Shown here in pieces: positions 45,299-55,433 of a DNA stretch of 64,000 nucleotides (the stretch's first letter is position 1; each line of letters starts with the position of its first letter). Under the pieces are notes generated by a model. It was not told where the DNA came from, did not search any database, and saw only the letters and a program-made list of their open reading frames with translations. The DNA is from Conexibacter sp. DBS9H8 (GTDB lineage: Bacteria > Actinomycetota > Thermoleophilia > Solirubrobacterales > Solirubrobacteraceae), in the NCBI RefSeq assembly GCF_023330685.1, contig NZ_CP097128.1, positions 558,001 to 622,000 on the forward strand, given 5' to 3'. Position numbers and translations under genes: made by a program.

Positions 45299-47056
45299 AT
45301 GGAAGCGGGGACACTCCCACGCCCGGCGGCGGTGGTCGTCGGGCCGCCGCCGGTGCGGCGACTGAGTCCGGATGCCCGTCTGGTGAGCCTCATCCGGGAG
45401 GGGGAGACGGCTGCATTTGAGGCCCTCTATGACCGCCATCATCGCGCGATCCTCTCGTTCTGCCGGCACCTGCTCGGCGACGCCCATGAGGCCGAGGACG
45501 CCGTTCAGCACACCTTCATGGCCGCCTACCGTGAGCTCGTCTCCACCTCCAAGGAGATCAGCGTCCGGCCGTGGCTGTTCACGATCGCCCGCAACCGCTG
45601 TTACTCGATCCTGCGGGCCCGCCGTGATTCGCCGACCGATGACGTGGACCAGGTATCGACGGAGAACCTCAGCGCCGAGGTACAGCGGCGCGAGGACCTG
45701 CGCGCGCTCCTCTCCGATATCGCCGCCCTGCCCCAGGACCAGCGGGCCGCGCTCGTCCTGTCGGAGATCGACGCGCTCAGCCACACCGAGATCGCCGGAG
45801 TGCTCGGCGTCCGTTCCGAGAAGGTCAAGGCGCTCGTCTTCCAGGCCCGGTCAAGCCTGATCGCCGACCGCACGGCACGGGAGACGCCCTGTCAGGAGAT
45901 TCGCGAACTGCTCTCCACCGCGCGTGGGCCGGCGCTTCGGCGGGCCAACCTGCGCCGGCATCTGCGCGACTGTGACGGCTGTCGGGATTTCCAGACCCAA
46001 ATTGAGCGCCAGCGCCGCCGCCTGCGCCTGCTGCTGCCCGTCGCACCGTCCTTGGCGCTCAAGGAGGTTGCGCTCGGGGCGGCGCTGCTCGGCGGCGGGA
46101 GCGCCGGTGGCGGCCTCGTGCTCGGTGGCGCGCTCAAGGGCGGCGTCCTCAAGGGGTTGCTCGCCACCCTGGCGGTCAGTGCCGGCACCGCCGGGACCGC
46201 GGTGATCGTCGCCACTGGCGCCCTGCCCTTCAGCCATTTCATCGGCGCTGCCCGCTCGTCGAGGCCGCTCGGTTACCCCCACCGTGACGGACACCTCCGC
46301 TCGCCCGCGGCCCCGCGTTCACTTGCGAGCGCGGCCAGCCTCACCGGCCGTGGCGCGGTCGGGGCGGGCGGTGCTCCCAACGCGACCGCCCTCGGTGTCG
46401 GGCGGCTCGCGCGGAGTGCCCACTCCACCACCGGGTCCGTTGTCCGGTTCGCGGAGATCGCTCCCCGGTCAGCCGGTGACCACCGCGGCGACGCTCGTGG
46501 TGGTGTACGGGTCGGCTCGCCGCGTGCGGCCGCCCGTCGCGGCCTTGCCCCGGTCGCTCCTGCAGGCGGAGCGGGGGCGGCCCTGCCGCCGTCTGCGACC
46601 TCGACCGCCTCGCCCTCCGGAACGGGCTCCATCGTCTCCGGCTCGGCTTTGAGCACGGGTTTCGCATCCAGTCCGGCTGCTTCACCTGCGCCGACCCGCG
46701 TCCCGGCGGCCCCGACGGCAGCGGCGACGCATCCGGTCCGCCCGCGGCCATCGCCCGCCGCCGGCTCGAGGCGCCACGGGGACACCCCCGGATCGGCGGC
46801 GTCAGCGGCGCAGGGCCGGCACGGTGGTGTGTCTCCCGATTCCGGCGCTGCCGACGGGCGGCACGCCCACGCGGTGACCTCGGTGACGCCCACGCCGGGT
46901 GGCAACCCCGCCGGTCCCGCGGCCGGCTCGACAGGTACCGGTGGGCCCACTCCCGGCGGCAACCGGCACGGGGGACACGGCCCCGGCGGCAACCCCGGCG
47001 GCAACCCCGGCGGTGACAACCGCCCCGGCGGCAACCCCGGCGGCGGGGGCCAGTGA
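45299..47056 (+). CDS. ECF-type sigma factor fused to a zinc-finger, membrane and low-complexity region
   Basis: The 585-residue protein has sigma region 2 (about 25-110, EDAVQHTFMAAYREL) and region 4 (about 135-192, LPQDQRAALVLSEIDALSHTEIAGVLG). It then continues into C198, H221, C225 and C228 (HLRDCDGC), the HxxxCxxC pattern of zinc-binding anti-sigma (ZAS) domains. A hydrophobic stretch at about 277-301 follows, and the last 280 residues are a Pro/Ala/Ser/Gly-rich tail ending in GGNPGG repeats. Ordinary ECF sigmas are about 170-200 residues with a separate anti-sigma. It may be a self-inhibited, membrane-linked regulator of the glycan genes, by inference. Confidence 0.88.
   Translation: MEAGTLPRPAAVVVGPPPVRRLSPDARLVSLIREGETAAFEALYDRHHRAILSFCRHLLGDAHEAEDAVQHTFMAAYRELVSTSKEISVRPWLFTIARNRCYSILRARRDSPTDDVDQVSTENLSAEVQRREDLRALLSDIAALPQDQRAALVLSEIDALSHTEIAGVLGVRSEKVKALVFQARSSLIADRTARETPCQEIRELLSTARGPALRRANLRRHLRDCDGCRDFQTQIERQRRRLRLLLPVAPSLALKEVALGAALLGGGSAGGGLVLGGALKGGVLKGLLATLAVSAGTAGTAVIVATGALPFSHFIGAARSSRPLGYPHRDGHLRSPAAPRSLASAASLTGRGAVGAGGAPNATALGVGRLARSAHSTTGSVVRFAEIAPRSAGDHRGDARGGVRVGSPRAAARRGLAPVAPAGGAGAALPPSATSTASPSGTGSIVSGSALSTGFASSPAASPAPTRVPAAPTAAATHPVRPRPSPAAGSRRHGDTPGSAASAAQGRHGGVSPDSGAADGRHAHAVTSVTPTPGGNPAGPAAGSTGTGGPTPGGNRHGGHGPGGNPGGNPGGDNRPGGNPGGGGQ
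46955..47053 (+). repeat. Tandem repeat encoding Gly-Gly-Asn-Pro units
   Basis: The 12-base unit GGCGGCAACCCC recurs several times with minor variants, encoding GGNPGGNPGG at the C-terminus of the sigma-factor fusion. It is a low-complexity, slippage-prone segment. Confidence 0.85.
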
Positions 47057-47089
47057 CCTGCCCAACTCGCGCGGGCTTCAGCGGCTACC

Positions 47090-47986
47090 GTGCGCGGGGT
47101 GGACGGCCGCTTCGGACGCTGTGATGTCTGCGGCTCCCCGCGGGCCCGTCTCTTTCTCCGCTCACCGCGCCTCGACGGGCCGCTCGTCCGCTGCGCCGAG
47201 TGCGGCCACCTGTTCGTCGCCGTCCGTTCCCGCGGTTTCACCTTCACCGGGGCCGATCCGGCCCGGACCGCCGCCCTCGCCGACCGGATCCGCGCGCTCG
47301 GCATCGTCGACGTCGGCGTCGAGGAGGGCGAGGCCCCGTCGTTGCGGGAGGCGGCCCAGCGCGAGCGCCTCGAGCGTCTCCTCCGCCACGTCTCCGGTGG
47401 CCGGCTGCTTGACGTCGGGGCGGCGCTCGGGGACTTCCTCGCTGTCGCCGGCGAGCGCTTCGACGCCGAGGGGGTCGAGCCGGATCCGGCGACCGCCGGG
47501 CAGGCGGTCGCCCGTGGCCTCCGCGTGCAGAACACGGCACTGGACCGGCTCAGCGCCCCGCCCGGCGGGTACCGGGCAGTGACGATGTTCCATGTGCTCG
47601 AGCATCTCGATTCGCCGCGAGCGGGTCTCGATGTCGTCCGCGAGCTGATCGCCCCGGACGGGGTGCTCATGATCGAGACCCCGACGGTCGACAGCGTCTT
47701 CTTCCGGATCGCGCCCGGGCGCTGGCGCCAGCTCATCCCCGACCACTACCACTTCTTCTCCTGCGCCACGCTCACACGGCTGCTCGGCGACACCGGGTTC
47801 ACCGTCATCACCCATCAGAAGGTCGGTCGCCGCGTCAGCCTTCGTTTCGCCGCCGACCGCTGGCGTCGGGCCGGGTTGCCCGCCGCCGGCCCGCTGCGTC
47901 ACCTCCTCACGGCCACCGGGACCGCTGAGCGGACCGTCCGCATCGTCCCCGGTGACATCATGGAGGTCACCGCCCGGCCGCGCTGA
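47090..47986 (+). CDS. Zinc-ribbon class I SAM methyltransferase
   Basis: The 298-residue protein begins with a CxxC...CxxC zinc ribbon (CDVCGSPRARLF and CAECGHLF, about residues 11-41), as in C-methyltransferase-like enzymes for deoxysugars. A Methyltransf_23-type SAM domain follows, with LLDVGAALGDFL (motif I), EHLD as the post-IV segment in FHVLEHLDSPRAGL, and IETPTVDS. The substrate is unknown; the glycan context suggests a sugar or lipid-linked glycan. GTG at 47090 is used, and GTG at 47099 is possible. Confidence 0.87.
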   Translation: MRGVDGRFGRCDVCGSPRARLFLRSPRLDGPLVRCAECGHLFVAVRSRGFTFTGADPARTAALADRIRALGIVDVGVEEGEAPSLREAAQRERLERLLRHVSGGRLLDVGAALGDFLAVAGERFDAEGVEPDPATAGQAVARGLRVQNTALDRLSAPPGGYRAVTMFHVLEHLDSPRAGLDVVRELIAPDGVLMIETPTVDSVFFRIAPGRWRQLIPDHYHFFSCATLTRLLGDTGFTVITHQKVGRRVSLRFAADRWRRAGLPAAGPLRHLLTATGTAERTVRIVPGDIMEVTARPR

Positions 47987-48141
47987 ACCGTGCTGGGCGG
48001 CGTCCAACTTCGGCGTGCCCCACGGTGTCGGCTATCCTCCCCCGCTCGCGCCCCGGGCGGCCCACCCCATCCTCTTTCGCTCCGGGCGGTGATCGTGCGG
48101 CCGCTGACGTCCGCCGAGCGAGTGATCGGAACCGACATCAC

Positions 48142-48198
48142 ATGACCATCTCAGTGCTTGTTCCCCAGCCGGCCGCGTCACGGCAGGACCGGCCGTGA
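48142..48198 (+). CDS. Possible 18-codon leader ORF overlapping the epimerase start
   Basis: ATG at 48142 opens MTISVLVPQPAASRQDRP, which ends in TGA sharing 4 bases with the GTG start of the epimerase (GTGA). There is no strong Shine-Dalgarno sequence. The exact overlap suggests that its translation could be coupled to that of the epimerase, but chance is possible. The remainder of the 208-base gap holds a TATCCT -10-like element at about 48042-48047. Confidence 0.25.
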   Translation: MTISVLVPQPAASRQDRP

Positions 48199-49130
48199 AC
48201 CTGGCCGGCAGCACCGTCCTCGTCACCGGCGGGTCCGGGTTCATCGGTCGCCAGGTCGTCCGCTCCCTCACTGAGGCGGGCGCGCGCATTCGCGTCGTCG
48301 ACCTCGTCGCCCACCCTGACCCGGGCGTCGACGTGATCATCGGTGACATCGCCGACCCGGCGACGATCGAGCGGTGCTTCGAGGACCTCACGATCGACGG
48401 GGTCGTTCACCTTGCGGCGGTGACCTCGGTGCTCAAGTCAATCGAGCAGCCTGAGCTCACCTATCAGACGAACGTCGCGGGCACCCACCGACTCCTCGAG
48501 GGAGCCCGCGAAGCCGGGGTGGGCGCGCTTGCCTTCGCCTCGACGAACGCGGTGACCGGGCCGATGACCGCCCCGAAGATCACCGAGGGCCAGCGACTCG
48601 CCCCGATGACCCCTTACGGTGCGACCAAAGCGGCCGGGGAGATGCTGATGTCGGCCTACACCGAGGTGTACGGGCTGCGCTGCACGGCGATCCGGTTGAC
48701 GAACGTGTACGGGCCCGGCATGCAGGCAAAGGACAGCATCGTCGCCCGGCTGATGCGTTGCATCCGCCTGGGTCGGTCCTTTGAGATCTACGGTGACGGC
48801 AGCCAGGTTCGGGACTACGTCCACTCCCTCGACGTCGTTGCCGCGGTGACGGCCGCGCTTACCGACGAGCGCTGGTCCGGGCCGGTCGTGATCGGGTCGG
48901 GAACCTCGCTGTCGGTGCTCGATGTCGTCGCGCAGGTCAAGGCGATCACCGGGGCGGAGTTCCCCGTCGGACACGGTCCCGCCAAGGCCGGGGAGATGCC
49001 GGCGGTGATCGTCGACAACGGGCACGCCCGCGTCCTCGGCTGGACGCCACGCTATGACTTTCGGACCGGGGTCCAGGGTGTCTGGGACGAGTGGCGGGAC
49101 CTCGACCTCGGCGGCGCGTGCGCACCGTGA
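48195..49130 (+). CDS. NAD-dependent epimerase/dehydratase (extended SDR)
   Basis: The 311-residue protein has the NAD-binding GxxGxxG motif in VLVTGGSGFIGRQVV (about 8-22), and the catalytic YxxxK as YGATKAAGEML near residue 143. RLTNVYGPGM is typical of sugar-nucleotide epimerases of the GalE/WbpP type. The likely role is 4-epimerisation or dehydration of an NDP-sugar for the surrounding glycan genes. Its GTG start at 48195 shares bases with a possible leader ORF. Its stop overlaps the next glycosyltransferase start by 4 bases. Confidence 0.9.
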   Translation: MNLAGSTVLVTGGSGFIGRQVVRSLTEAGARIRVVDLVAHPDPGVDVIIGDIADPATIERCFEDLTIDGVVHLAAVTSVLKSIEQPELTYQTNVAGTHRLLEGAREAGVGALAFASTNAVTGPMTAPKITEGQRLAPMTPYGATKAAGEMLMSAYTEVYGLRCTAIRLTNVYGPGMQAKDSIVARLMRCIRLGRSFEIYGDGSQVRDYVHSLDVVAAVTAALTDERWSGPVVIGSGTSLSVLDVVAQVKAITGAEFPVGHGPAKAGEMPAVIVDNGHARVLGWTPRYDFRTGVQGVWDEWRDLDLGGACAP

Positions 49131-49969
49131 CCCCCGAACCCTTCGAGCTCGAGCGCGAGCTCGCCCGGCTCGAACCGGCCGAACGGGACGCCGCCCGCGC
49201 GTTCCTGCTTGCCCATCCGGCCGGCGCGGGTGCGCCCCTTGCCGTCGTCATCCCCGCCTTCAATGAGGAGCCGACCGTGGCTGAGGTGGTGGCCGAGGTG
49301 CCCCGGGAGGCGGCCGGGCTCGCCCTCGAGGTGATCGTCGTCGTCGACGGTGCCAGCGACGACACGGCCGGCCAGGCGCGCGGCGCCGGCGCACTCGTCT
49401 GTGACGTGCCGGTCAATCGCGGACAGGGGGCGGCGCTCCGCCTGGGCTACTGGCTCGCTCGCGCCCGGGGCGCTCAGATCATCGCGACGATCGACGCCGA
49501 CGGCCAGTATGAGACCGCGGAGATCGCCGCGGTCGTCGCGCCGATCCTCGCCGGCCAGGCCGACTTCGTGTCCGGGTCACGCCGGCTCGGGACCGAGCTG
49601 ACGACCGACTTCACCCGGCACCTGGGGGTGATCGTGTTCGGGGCGATCCTCACCCTGTTCACCCGCCACCGGATCACCGACCCGGCCTGCGGCCTGCGGG
49701 CGATGCGCGCGGAGGTGACCGCCGCGGTCACTCTCGAGCAGCGCCAGTATCAGGCCTCAGAGCTCCAGATCTCTGCGGCCCTCAACGGTTTCCGCCTCAC
49801 CGAGGTCCCGACGACGATGCGCGACCGCGGCACCCACGCGACGGGCACGAAGAAGGGCAACAACCTCGGCTATGGGGTGCGGTTCGCCCGCGCTGCCTTC
49901 AGGACCTGGCGCCGGGACCGCCACGCCGCCCGGAACCGGCTCTCCCCGGTGAACACCCAGCGGTCGTAG
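49127..49969 (+). CDS. Family 2 glycosyltransferase (dolichol-phosphate-mannose-synthase-like)
   Basis: The start is GTG at 49127, overlapping the previous stop. The 280-residue protein has a GT-A domain with VVIPAFNEEPTVAEVV, IIVVVDGASDDT-like donor binding, the DxD in ATIDADGQYE and the acceptor region DPACGLRAMRAE. It probably loads a sugar onto polyprenyl phosphate. The convergent GtrA gene is a membrane partner typical of such loading systems. The 3' coding region overlaps gtrA by 100 bases, with both frames open. Confidence 0.9.
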   Translation: MTPEPFELERELARLEPAERDAARAFLLAHPAGAGAPLAVVIPAFNEEPTVAEVVAEVPREAAGLALEVIVVVDGASDDTAGQARGAGALVCDVPVNRGQGAALRLGYWLARARGAQIIATIDADGQYETAEIAAVVAPILAGQADFVSGSRRLGTELTTDFTRHLGVIVFGAILTLFTRHRITDPACGLRAMRAEVTAAVTLEQRQYQASELQISAALNGFRLTEVPTTMRDRGTHATGTKKGNNLGYGVRFARAAFRTWRRDRHAARNRLSPVNTQRS

Positions 49970-50436
49970 ATCACGAACTTCACGACGAAGAGCAGCGCTT
50001 GTACAAGCACGTAGGCGCCGGTGACGAGCAGCGACCGCAGCCCGCTGTTGGCCGCGACGTGACCCTGGACGTAATCCTGCATCAGTCCGGTTCCGAGCGA
50101 GGAGGCGGCGAGCGCGATCACCGACACGATCGTGTAGCCGACGATCTCCCGCAGCACGTCCATGTCGCCGGTCTGCTGCCAGGCCCAGCGACGGTTGAGG
50201 ATCCAGTTGGGCACCGCGCCCGCTACGAACGCGGCGATCGAGTCGATCGTCGTGTTGTTCGACCCCACGAGCAACAGCAGCTCGAAGACGACCGTGCTCG
50301 TGCCGAGCGCGATCACCGAGCCGATCGAGTATTTGGCGATCTTGCCGAAGAACCGGGAGGACGTCAGTCGCTCATAGAGGGTCTCCGAGCTCACCGGCTG
50401 GTGTGGGCCTTGAGTCACTGCCCTCAGGGTATCCAC
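49870..50436 (-). CDS. GtrA-family membrane protein
   Basis: The 188-residue protein has four hydrophobic helices and the GtrA motifs KYSIGSVIALGTSTVVFELL, VPNWILNRRWAW and a final YDRWVFTGE. GtrA proteins are proposed flippases for polyprenyl-phosphate-linked sugars, acting with a GT2 enzyme like the convergent neighbour. The 24 residues after RWVF are an extension beyond the usual end and lie in the 100-base overlap with that gene. It starts at ATG 50436, three bases from the divergent DNA methyltransferase start. Confidence 0.9.
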   Translation of the reverse strand: MDTLRAVTQGPHQPVSSETLYERLTSSRFFGKIAKYSIGSVIALGTSTVVFELLLLVGSNNTTIDSIAAFVAGAVPNWILNRRWAWQQTGDMDVLREIVGYTIVSVIALAASSLGTGLMQDYVQGHVAANSGLRSLLVTGAYVLVQALLFVVKFVIYDRWVFTGESRFRAAWRSRRQVLKAARANRTP

Positions 50437-50438
50437 CG

Positions 50439-51343
50439 GTGAGAACGATCGCCAGCGCCGATCTCGCGACCCTGTTGGAGGACCGGTTGCTGTGGGGTGA
50501 CAACCTGCCGGCGCTGGCGGCCCTCCCGTCCGGCGGGTTCGACCTCATCTACCTCGACCCGCCGTTCAACACCGGTCATGCCCAGGCCCGCCAGAGCATC
50601 AGGGTGCGTCCGGTGGAGTCGGCGCCCGAGGCCGGCGCCGCGGCGGGGGAGCGCACCGGCTTCGGGGGCCGCCGCTACCGCTCGACGCTGTTGTCGCAGC
50701 TGAGCTACGAGGATCGCTTCAGCGACTACCTCAGCTTCCTCGAGCCGCGCCTGCGTCGCTGCCGGGAGCTGCTCGCCCCCCACGGCAGCCTGTACTTCCA
50801 CATCGACTACCGCGAGGCGCACTACTGCAAGTTGCTCCTCGACGAGATCTTCGGCCGTGAGGCGTTCCTCAACGAGCTGATCTGGGCCTACGACTACGGC
50901 GCCAAGCCGCGACGGCGCTGGCCGGCCAAGCACGACACGATCCTCGTCTACGTCCGCACGCCCGGCGCGCACCACTTCGACGCCGACGCGGTCGAGCGCG
51001 AGCCCTACATGGCCCCAGGCCTCGTCACCCCGGAGAAGGCGGCGCGCGGCAAACGTCCGACCGACGTCTGGTTCCACACGATCGTCCCGACCAACGGCCG
51101 GGAGAAGACCGGCTACCCGACCCAGAAGCCCGAGGGGGTGCTGCGGCGCATCGTCGCGGCGTCCTCCTGCCCGGGCGGGTGGTGCCTGGACCCGTTCAGC
51201 GGGTCGGGCACCCTCGGAGCGGTCGCCGCCGCCCTCGGGCGCCACTTCGTCCTCATCGACGCCAACCCGGTCGCGATCGAGATCGCCGCCGCCCGTCTGG
51301 GTCTCGACCCGCAGGCGCTCGCGCCCCCGGACGGTCCGCCGTC

Positions 51344-51356
<13 letters not shown>
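50439..51356 (+). CDS. Site-specific DNA methyltransferase (beta-class N4/N6 type), orphan
   Basis: The 305-residue protein has motif IV as LIYLDPPFNTG (about 36-46), a central target-recognition region with HIDYREAHYCK and WAYDYGAKPRRRW, and motif I at the C-terminus as DPFSGSGTLGAVA (from about 251). The IV-to-I order marks the beta class of adenine-N6 or cytosine-N4 methyltransferases. No restriction endonuclease is adjacent, so it may be a solitary regulatory or chromosome-marking methylase. GTG 50439 is chosen over GTG 50403 to avoid overlap with the divergent GtrA start. Confidence 0.88.
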
Positions 51357-52599
<1,243 letters not shown>

Positions 52600-52603
<4 letters not shown>

Positions 52604-53325
52604 GTGCCCGCCACCTCCTCCGCCACGGCGGCGAGAAACCGGCCGGCATCGGACGACTGCACGATCCGGTGGTCGACCGCGAGGGTGAGCGTGATCTCGT
52701 GACCGGGGACCACGGCGCCGTCGCGCACGACGGGCACCGCCCGGATCGCGCCGATCCCGAGCGCCCCGGCCTGGCCGCCGACGACGAGCGGGGTACCGGC
52801 GGTGAGACCGTCGGCACCGAAGTCGGCGACGGTGAAGGTGCCCCCCGCCAGCTCCGCGGACTCGAGCCGGTCCGCGAGCGCGCGGGCCCGGTAGTCGGCC
52901 AGTTCGGCGGCGATCAGGTTCGCGGGTTTTGTCTCGCAGTTGAACAGGGTCGGCACCACGTACACCCCTTCAGCGGCGATGGTCACGCCGAGGTTCACGC
53001 GAGAGTACAGCTCCCCGCGGCCGTCGCGATAGCCGGCGTTGAGACGCGGCACCCGCGTGAGGGCGCGGGCGACCGCGGCGATCAGCAGCGCCACCGCCGG
53101 AACATCCTCCGCCGCGGCGGCTTCGACGAGTCCGTCGGCGGGCACGGTCAGGCTGTAGTCCGCGTCGGGGACCGTCGCCCGGATTTCCGCGCTGCGACGG
53201 GCGACGGTCCGCTCGAGGCGGCTCGGGGTGAGGAGGGTCGGGATCCCCCGCAGCGGAGCGGTCTCGGGGTCGACCACGGGCTCGGGCCCCGCGGGCTCGG
53301 TCCCGCTCACCCGTGGATCAGCCAT
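52600..53325 (-). CDS. Stand-alone 2-oxoacid dehydrogenase acyltransferase catalytic domain (E2-like)
   Basis: The 241-residue protein aligns by motif with the E2 catalytic domain (LTPSRLERTVARRS at the start, later PGHEITLTLAVDHRIV). It lacks the N-terminal lipoyl domain and the peripheral-subunit-binding domain of full E2 proteins. The active-site run is DHRIVQSSD, where DHRxxDG is usual: the catalytic histidine is kept, but the aspartate four residues on is glutamine. It overlaps lpdA upstream by 19 bases. It may be a structural or altered acyltransferase; no E1 gene is in the window. Confidence 0.82.
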
Positions 53326-54677
53326 CCGTCCGCGGCCCGGGCCGCCTCAGCGAGCGCCTCGGACATGGTCGGGTGTCCGTGGACGATCCGTGCCACCTCG
53401 GGGTAGCCGCCCTCGAGCGCCTTGGTGTTGACGAGCTCCTGGATCAGGTCGGTCGCCTTGGCGCCGACGATGTGGGCCCCGAGCAGCTCACCGTAGGTCC
53501 GGTCCCCGACGATCTTCACCTGGCCGGTGCGGTCGCCGTAGACGGTGCCGGCACCGACCGCCCCGTAGGGGACCTTGCCGACGACGACGTCATGGCCCTG
53601 CTCCCGGGCCTGTGCCTCGGTGAGGCCGAAGCTGGCGACGTTCGGTGTGCAGAAGGTCGCCCGCGGAACGTCCTGGTAGCTGATCGGGTGCGTCGCCAGC
53701 CCGGCGGCGTCCTCGATCGCGATGATCCCCTCGTCTGAGGCCTTGTGAGCGAGCGCCGGGCCGGGAACGATGTCCCCGATCGCGTAGATCCCGGGCACGC
53801 TCGTCTTCATCGTCGCGTCGACGCGGATCAGACCACGATCGTCGAGGGCGATCCCGGCGGCCTCGAGCCCGAGGGCGTCGACGTCCGGGCCCCGCCCGGC
53901 GGCGATCACGACCCAGTCGGCCTCCCCGGTCGCCTCCCCGTAGCGGAAGCTCACGGAGGTCTCCCCCGATGCGACGTCAGCGACGAGCACGCCGGTGTGA
54001 ACGTCGATCCCCTGCTTCTTGAAGCCGCGCTCGGCGATCCGCGAGATGTCTGCGTCCTCGGTCGGCAGGACCCGGTCGAGGGCCTCGAACAGCTGCACCT
54101 CGGAGCCGAGCCGGGCGTAGGCGGAGGCGATCTCCGACCCGGAGGCCCCCGAGCCGATCACCGCCAGGCGGCGCGGCAACTCTGGCAGCGCCCACGCCTC
54201 CTCGGTTCCGATCACGCGGCCGCCGAACGACGTTCCCGGGATCGGGCGCTTGACCGATCCGGTCGCGAGGATGACCACGCGCGCGGCGTACTCATGACCA
54301 CCGACGGTGACCGCCGGGCCAGGGGCGAGGGCGGCGACACCCTCGATCACGTCGACGGCGTTCTTCTTCAGCAGGCTTGAGACGCCGCCGGTGAGGGTGG
54401 AGACGACGCGGTTGCGTCGCTCGATCACCGCGGAGAAGTCGATCGTCGGCGCGGAGGTGGTGATCCCGTAATCGGCGGCCTCGGCGATCTCCGCGGCGAC
54501 GTCAGCGACCCGCAGGACCGCCTTGGCCGGAATACATGCGTAGTTGAGACAGCGTCCGCCGATCTTGTCCTTCTCGACCACGGCCGTTCGGAATCCCAGC
54601 TGGGCGGCCCTGATCGCGGTGACGTAACCGCCCGGGCCAGAGCCGATCACGATGCAGTCGTATGTGGAGTCAGACAC
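53307..54677 (-). CDS. lpdA: Dihydrolipoyl dehydrogenase (E3)
   Basis: The 456-residue flavoprotein reoxidises dihydrolipoamide for pyruvate, 2-oxoglutarate or branched-chain dehydrogenases and the glycine cleavage system. It has the FAD motif VIGSGPGGYVTAI, the redox disulfide CLNYAC (C43 and C48), the NAD-binding LAVIGSGASGSEIASAYARLG, and the C-terminal HxxxxE active-site region HGHPTMSEAL. The usual sequence around the disulfide, CLNxGCIPSK, is CLNYACIPAK here. It heads an operon with the E2-like domain and the proline-rich protein. Confidence 0.94.
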   Translation of the reverse strand: MSDSTYDCIVIGSGPGGYVTAIRAAQLGFRTAVVEKDKIGGRCLNYACIPAKAVLRVADVAAEIAEAADYGITTSAPTIDFSAVIERRNRVVSTLTGGVSSLLKKNAVDVIEGVAALAPGPAVTVGGHEYAARVVILATGSVKRPIPGTSFGGRVIGTEEAWALPELPRRLAVIGSGASGSEIASAYARLGSEVQLFEALDRVLPTEDADISRIAERGFKKQGIDVHTGVLVADVASGETSVSFRYGEATGEADWVVIAAGRGPDVDALGLEAAGIALDDRGLIRVDATMKTSVPGIYAIGDIVPGPALAHKASDEGIIAIEDAAGLATHPISYQDVPRATFCTPNVASFGLTEAQAREQGHDVVVGKVPYGAVGAGTVYGDRTGQVKIVGDRTYGELLGAHIVGAKATDLIQELVNTKALEGGYPEVARIVHGHPTMSEALAEAARAADGWLIHG

Positions 54678-54755
54678 GGGACCAGCCTATAAGACGGCCG
54701 CCTACGGCGTCTGAGGCGGGCGGCCGTTGACGGTCGCCCGCCCCTCTCCGCCGGG

Positions 54756-55433
54756 TCAGCCCTTGGCCGAGGGGGACGGTCGCTGTGGCATCTGGATCCG
54801 CCCGAGGACCCCGACCAGCTTCCAGAACAGGGTTCCGCCGAGGGTGATCAGCACCAGCGGGACGATCAGACCGAGCAGATTGGAGAAGCGCAGCAGGAGG
54901 GCGGAGAGGATGACGAGGGCGATCGCGAGCAGGCACATGAACGCGAGCACCGCCTGGAACCAGTGCTTCCACATCCCGACCGCGCAGGCGAACATCACCA
55001 CGACGTAGAGGATCCAGCTCGCCGACGGCGAGCGGTGGTCGACCTTGACCCCGGCGACCATCAGCACGAGGGTGCCAAGGGAGAAGACGAGCGCGAGGCC
55101 GATCGCGATCCGCAGCGGCCAGGGCTGCTCGCCCCTGCCGAGCGGGACGATCCGCGCCCGCGCCTCGGCGTTGCGCGCCTCCGCGCGGGCGGCATAGCGC
55201 GCGACCCAGTCCCCGTCCGCGGGCACGGGGGGGATCGGGGACCCCACCGGCACGGGGGGGCGGGATGGGTGTCCTGGCGCGGTGGGGGGTGCCGGGCGCG
55301 CCGGCGCGGGCGTGGATGGCATGCGGGGGCCGGGCCCCCCGGGCGGGGCCGGGATCGCCGTCGGGTTCGCGGATCGGGAGGCGGTTGGGGCGCCCGCCCG
55401 GCGCCCGCCGGGCCTGCGCTTACGCTGGCTCAT
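54756..55433 (-). CDS. Membrane protein with a proline-rich N-terminus
   Basis: The 225-residue protein has a basic and Pro/Ala/Gly-rich cytoplasmic N-terminus (about 1-100) followed by four hydrophobic helices (from about 108, IAIGLALVFSLGTLVLMVAGV, then VVVMFACAVGMW, AVLAFMCLLAIALVILSALLL and LIVPLVLITLGGTLFWKLVGV). No family was recognised. Its start overlaps the thiE 3' end by 14 bases, so it is probably transcribed with thiE, and it ends 79 bases before lpdA begins on the same strand. Confidence 0.75.
   Translation of the reverse strand: MSQRKRRPGGRRAGAPTASRSANPTAIPAPPGGPGPRMPSTPAPARPAPPTAPGHPSRPPVPVGSPIPPVPADGDWVARYAARAEARNAEARARIVPLGRGEQPWPLRIAIGLALVFSLGTLVLMVAGVKVDHRSPSASWILYVVVMFACAVGMWKHWFQAVLAFMCLLAIALVILSALLLRFSNLLGLIVPLVLITLGGTLFWKLVGVLGRIQMPQRPSPSAKG

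Noticed and set aside
46284-46652. Alternative plus-strand frame of 122 codons within the sigma-fusion tail
   Set aside because: It is an out-of-frame reading of a low-complexity GC-rich region, with no start signal or domain.
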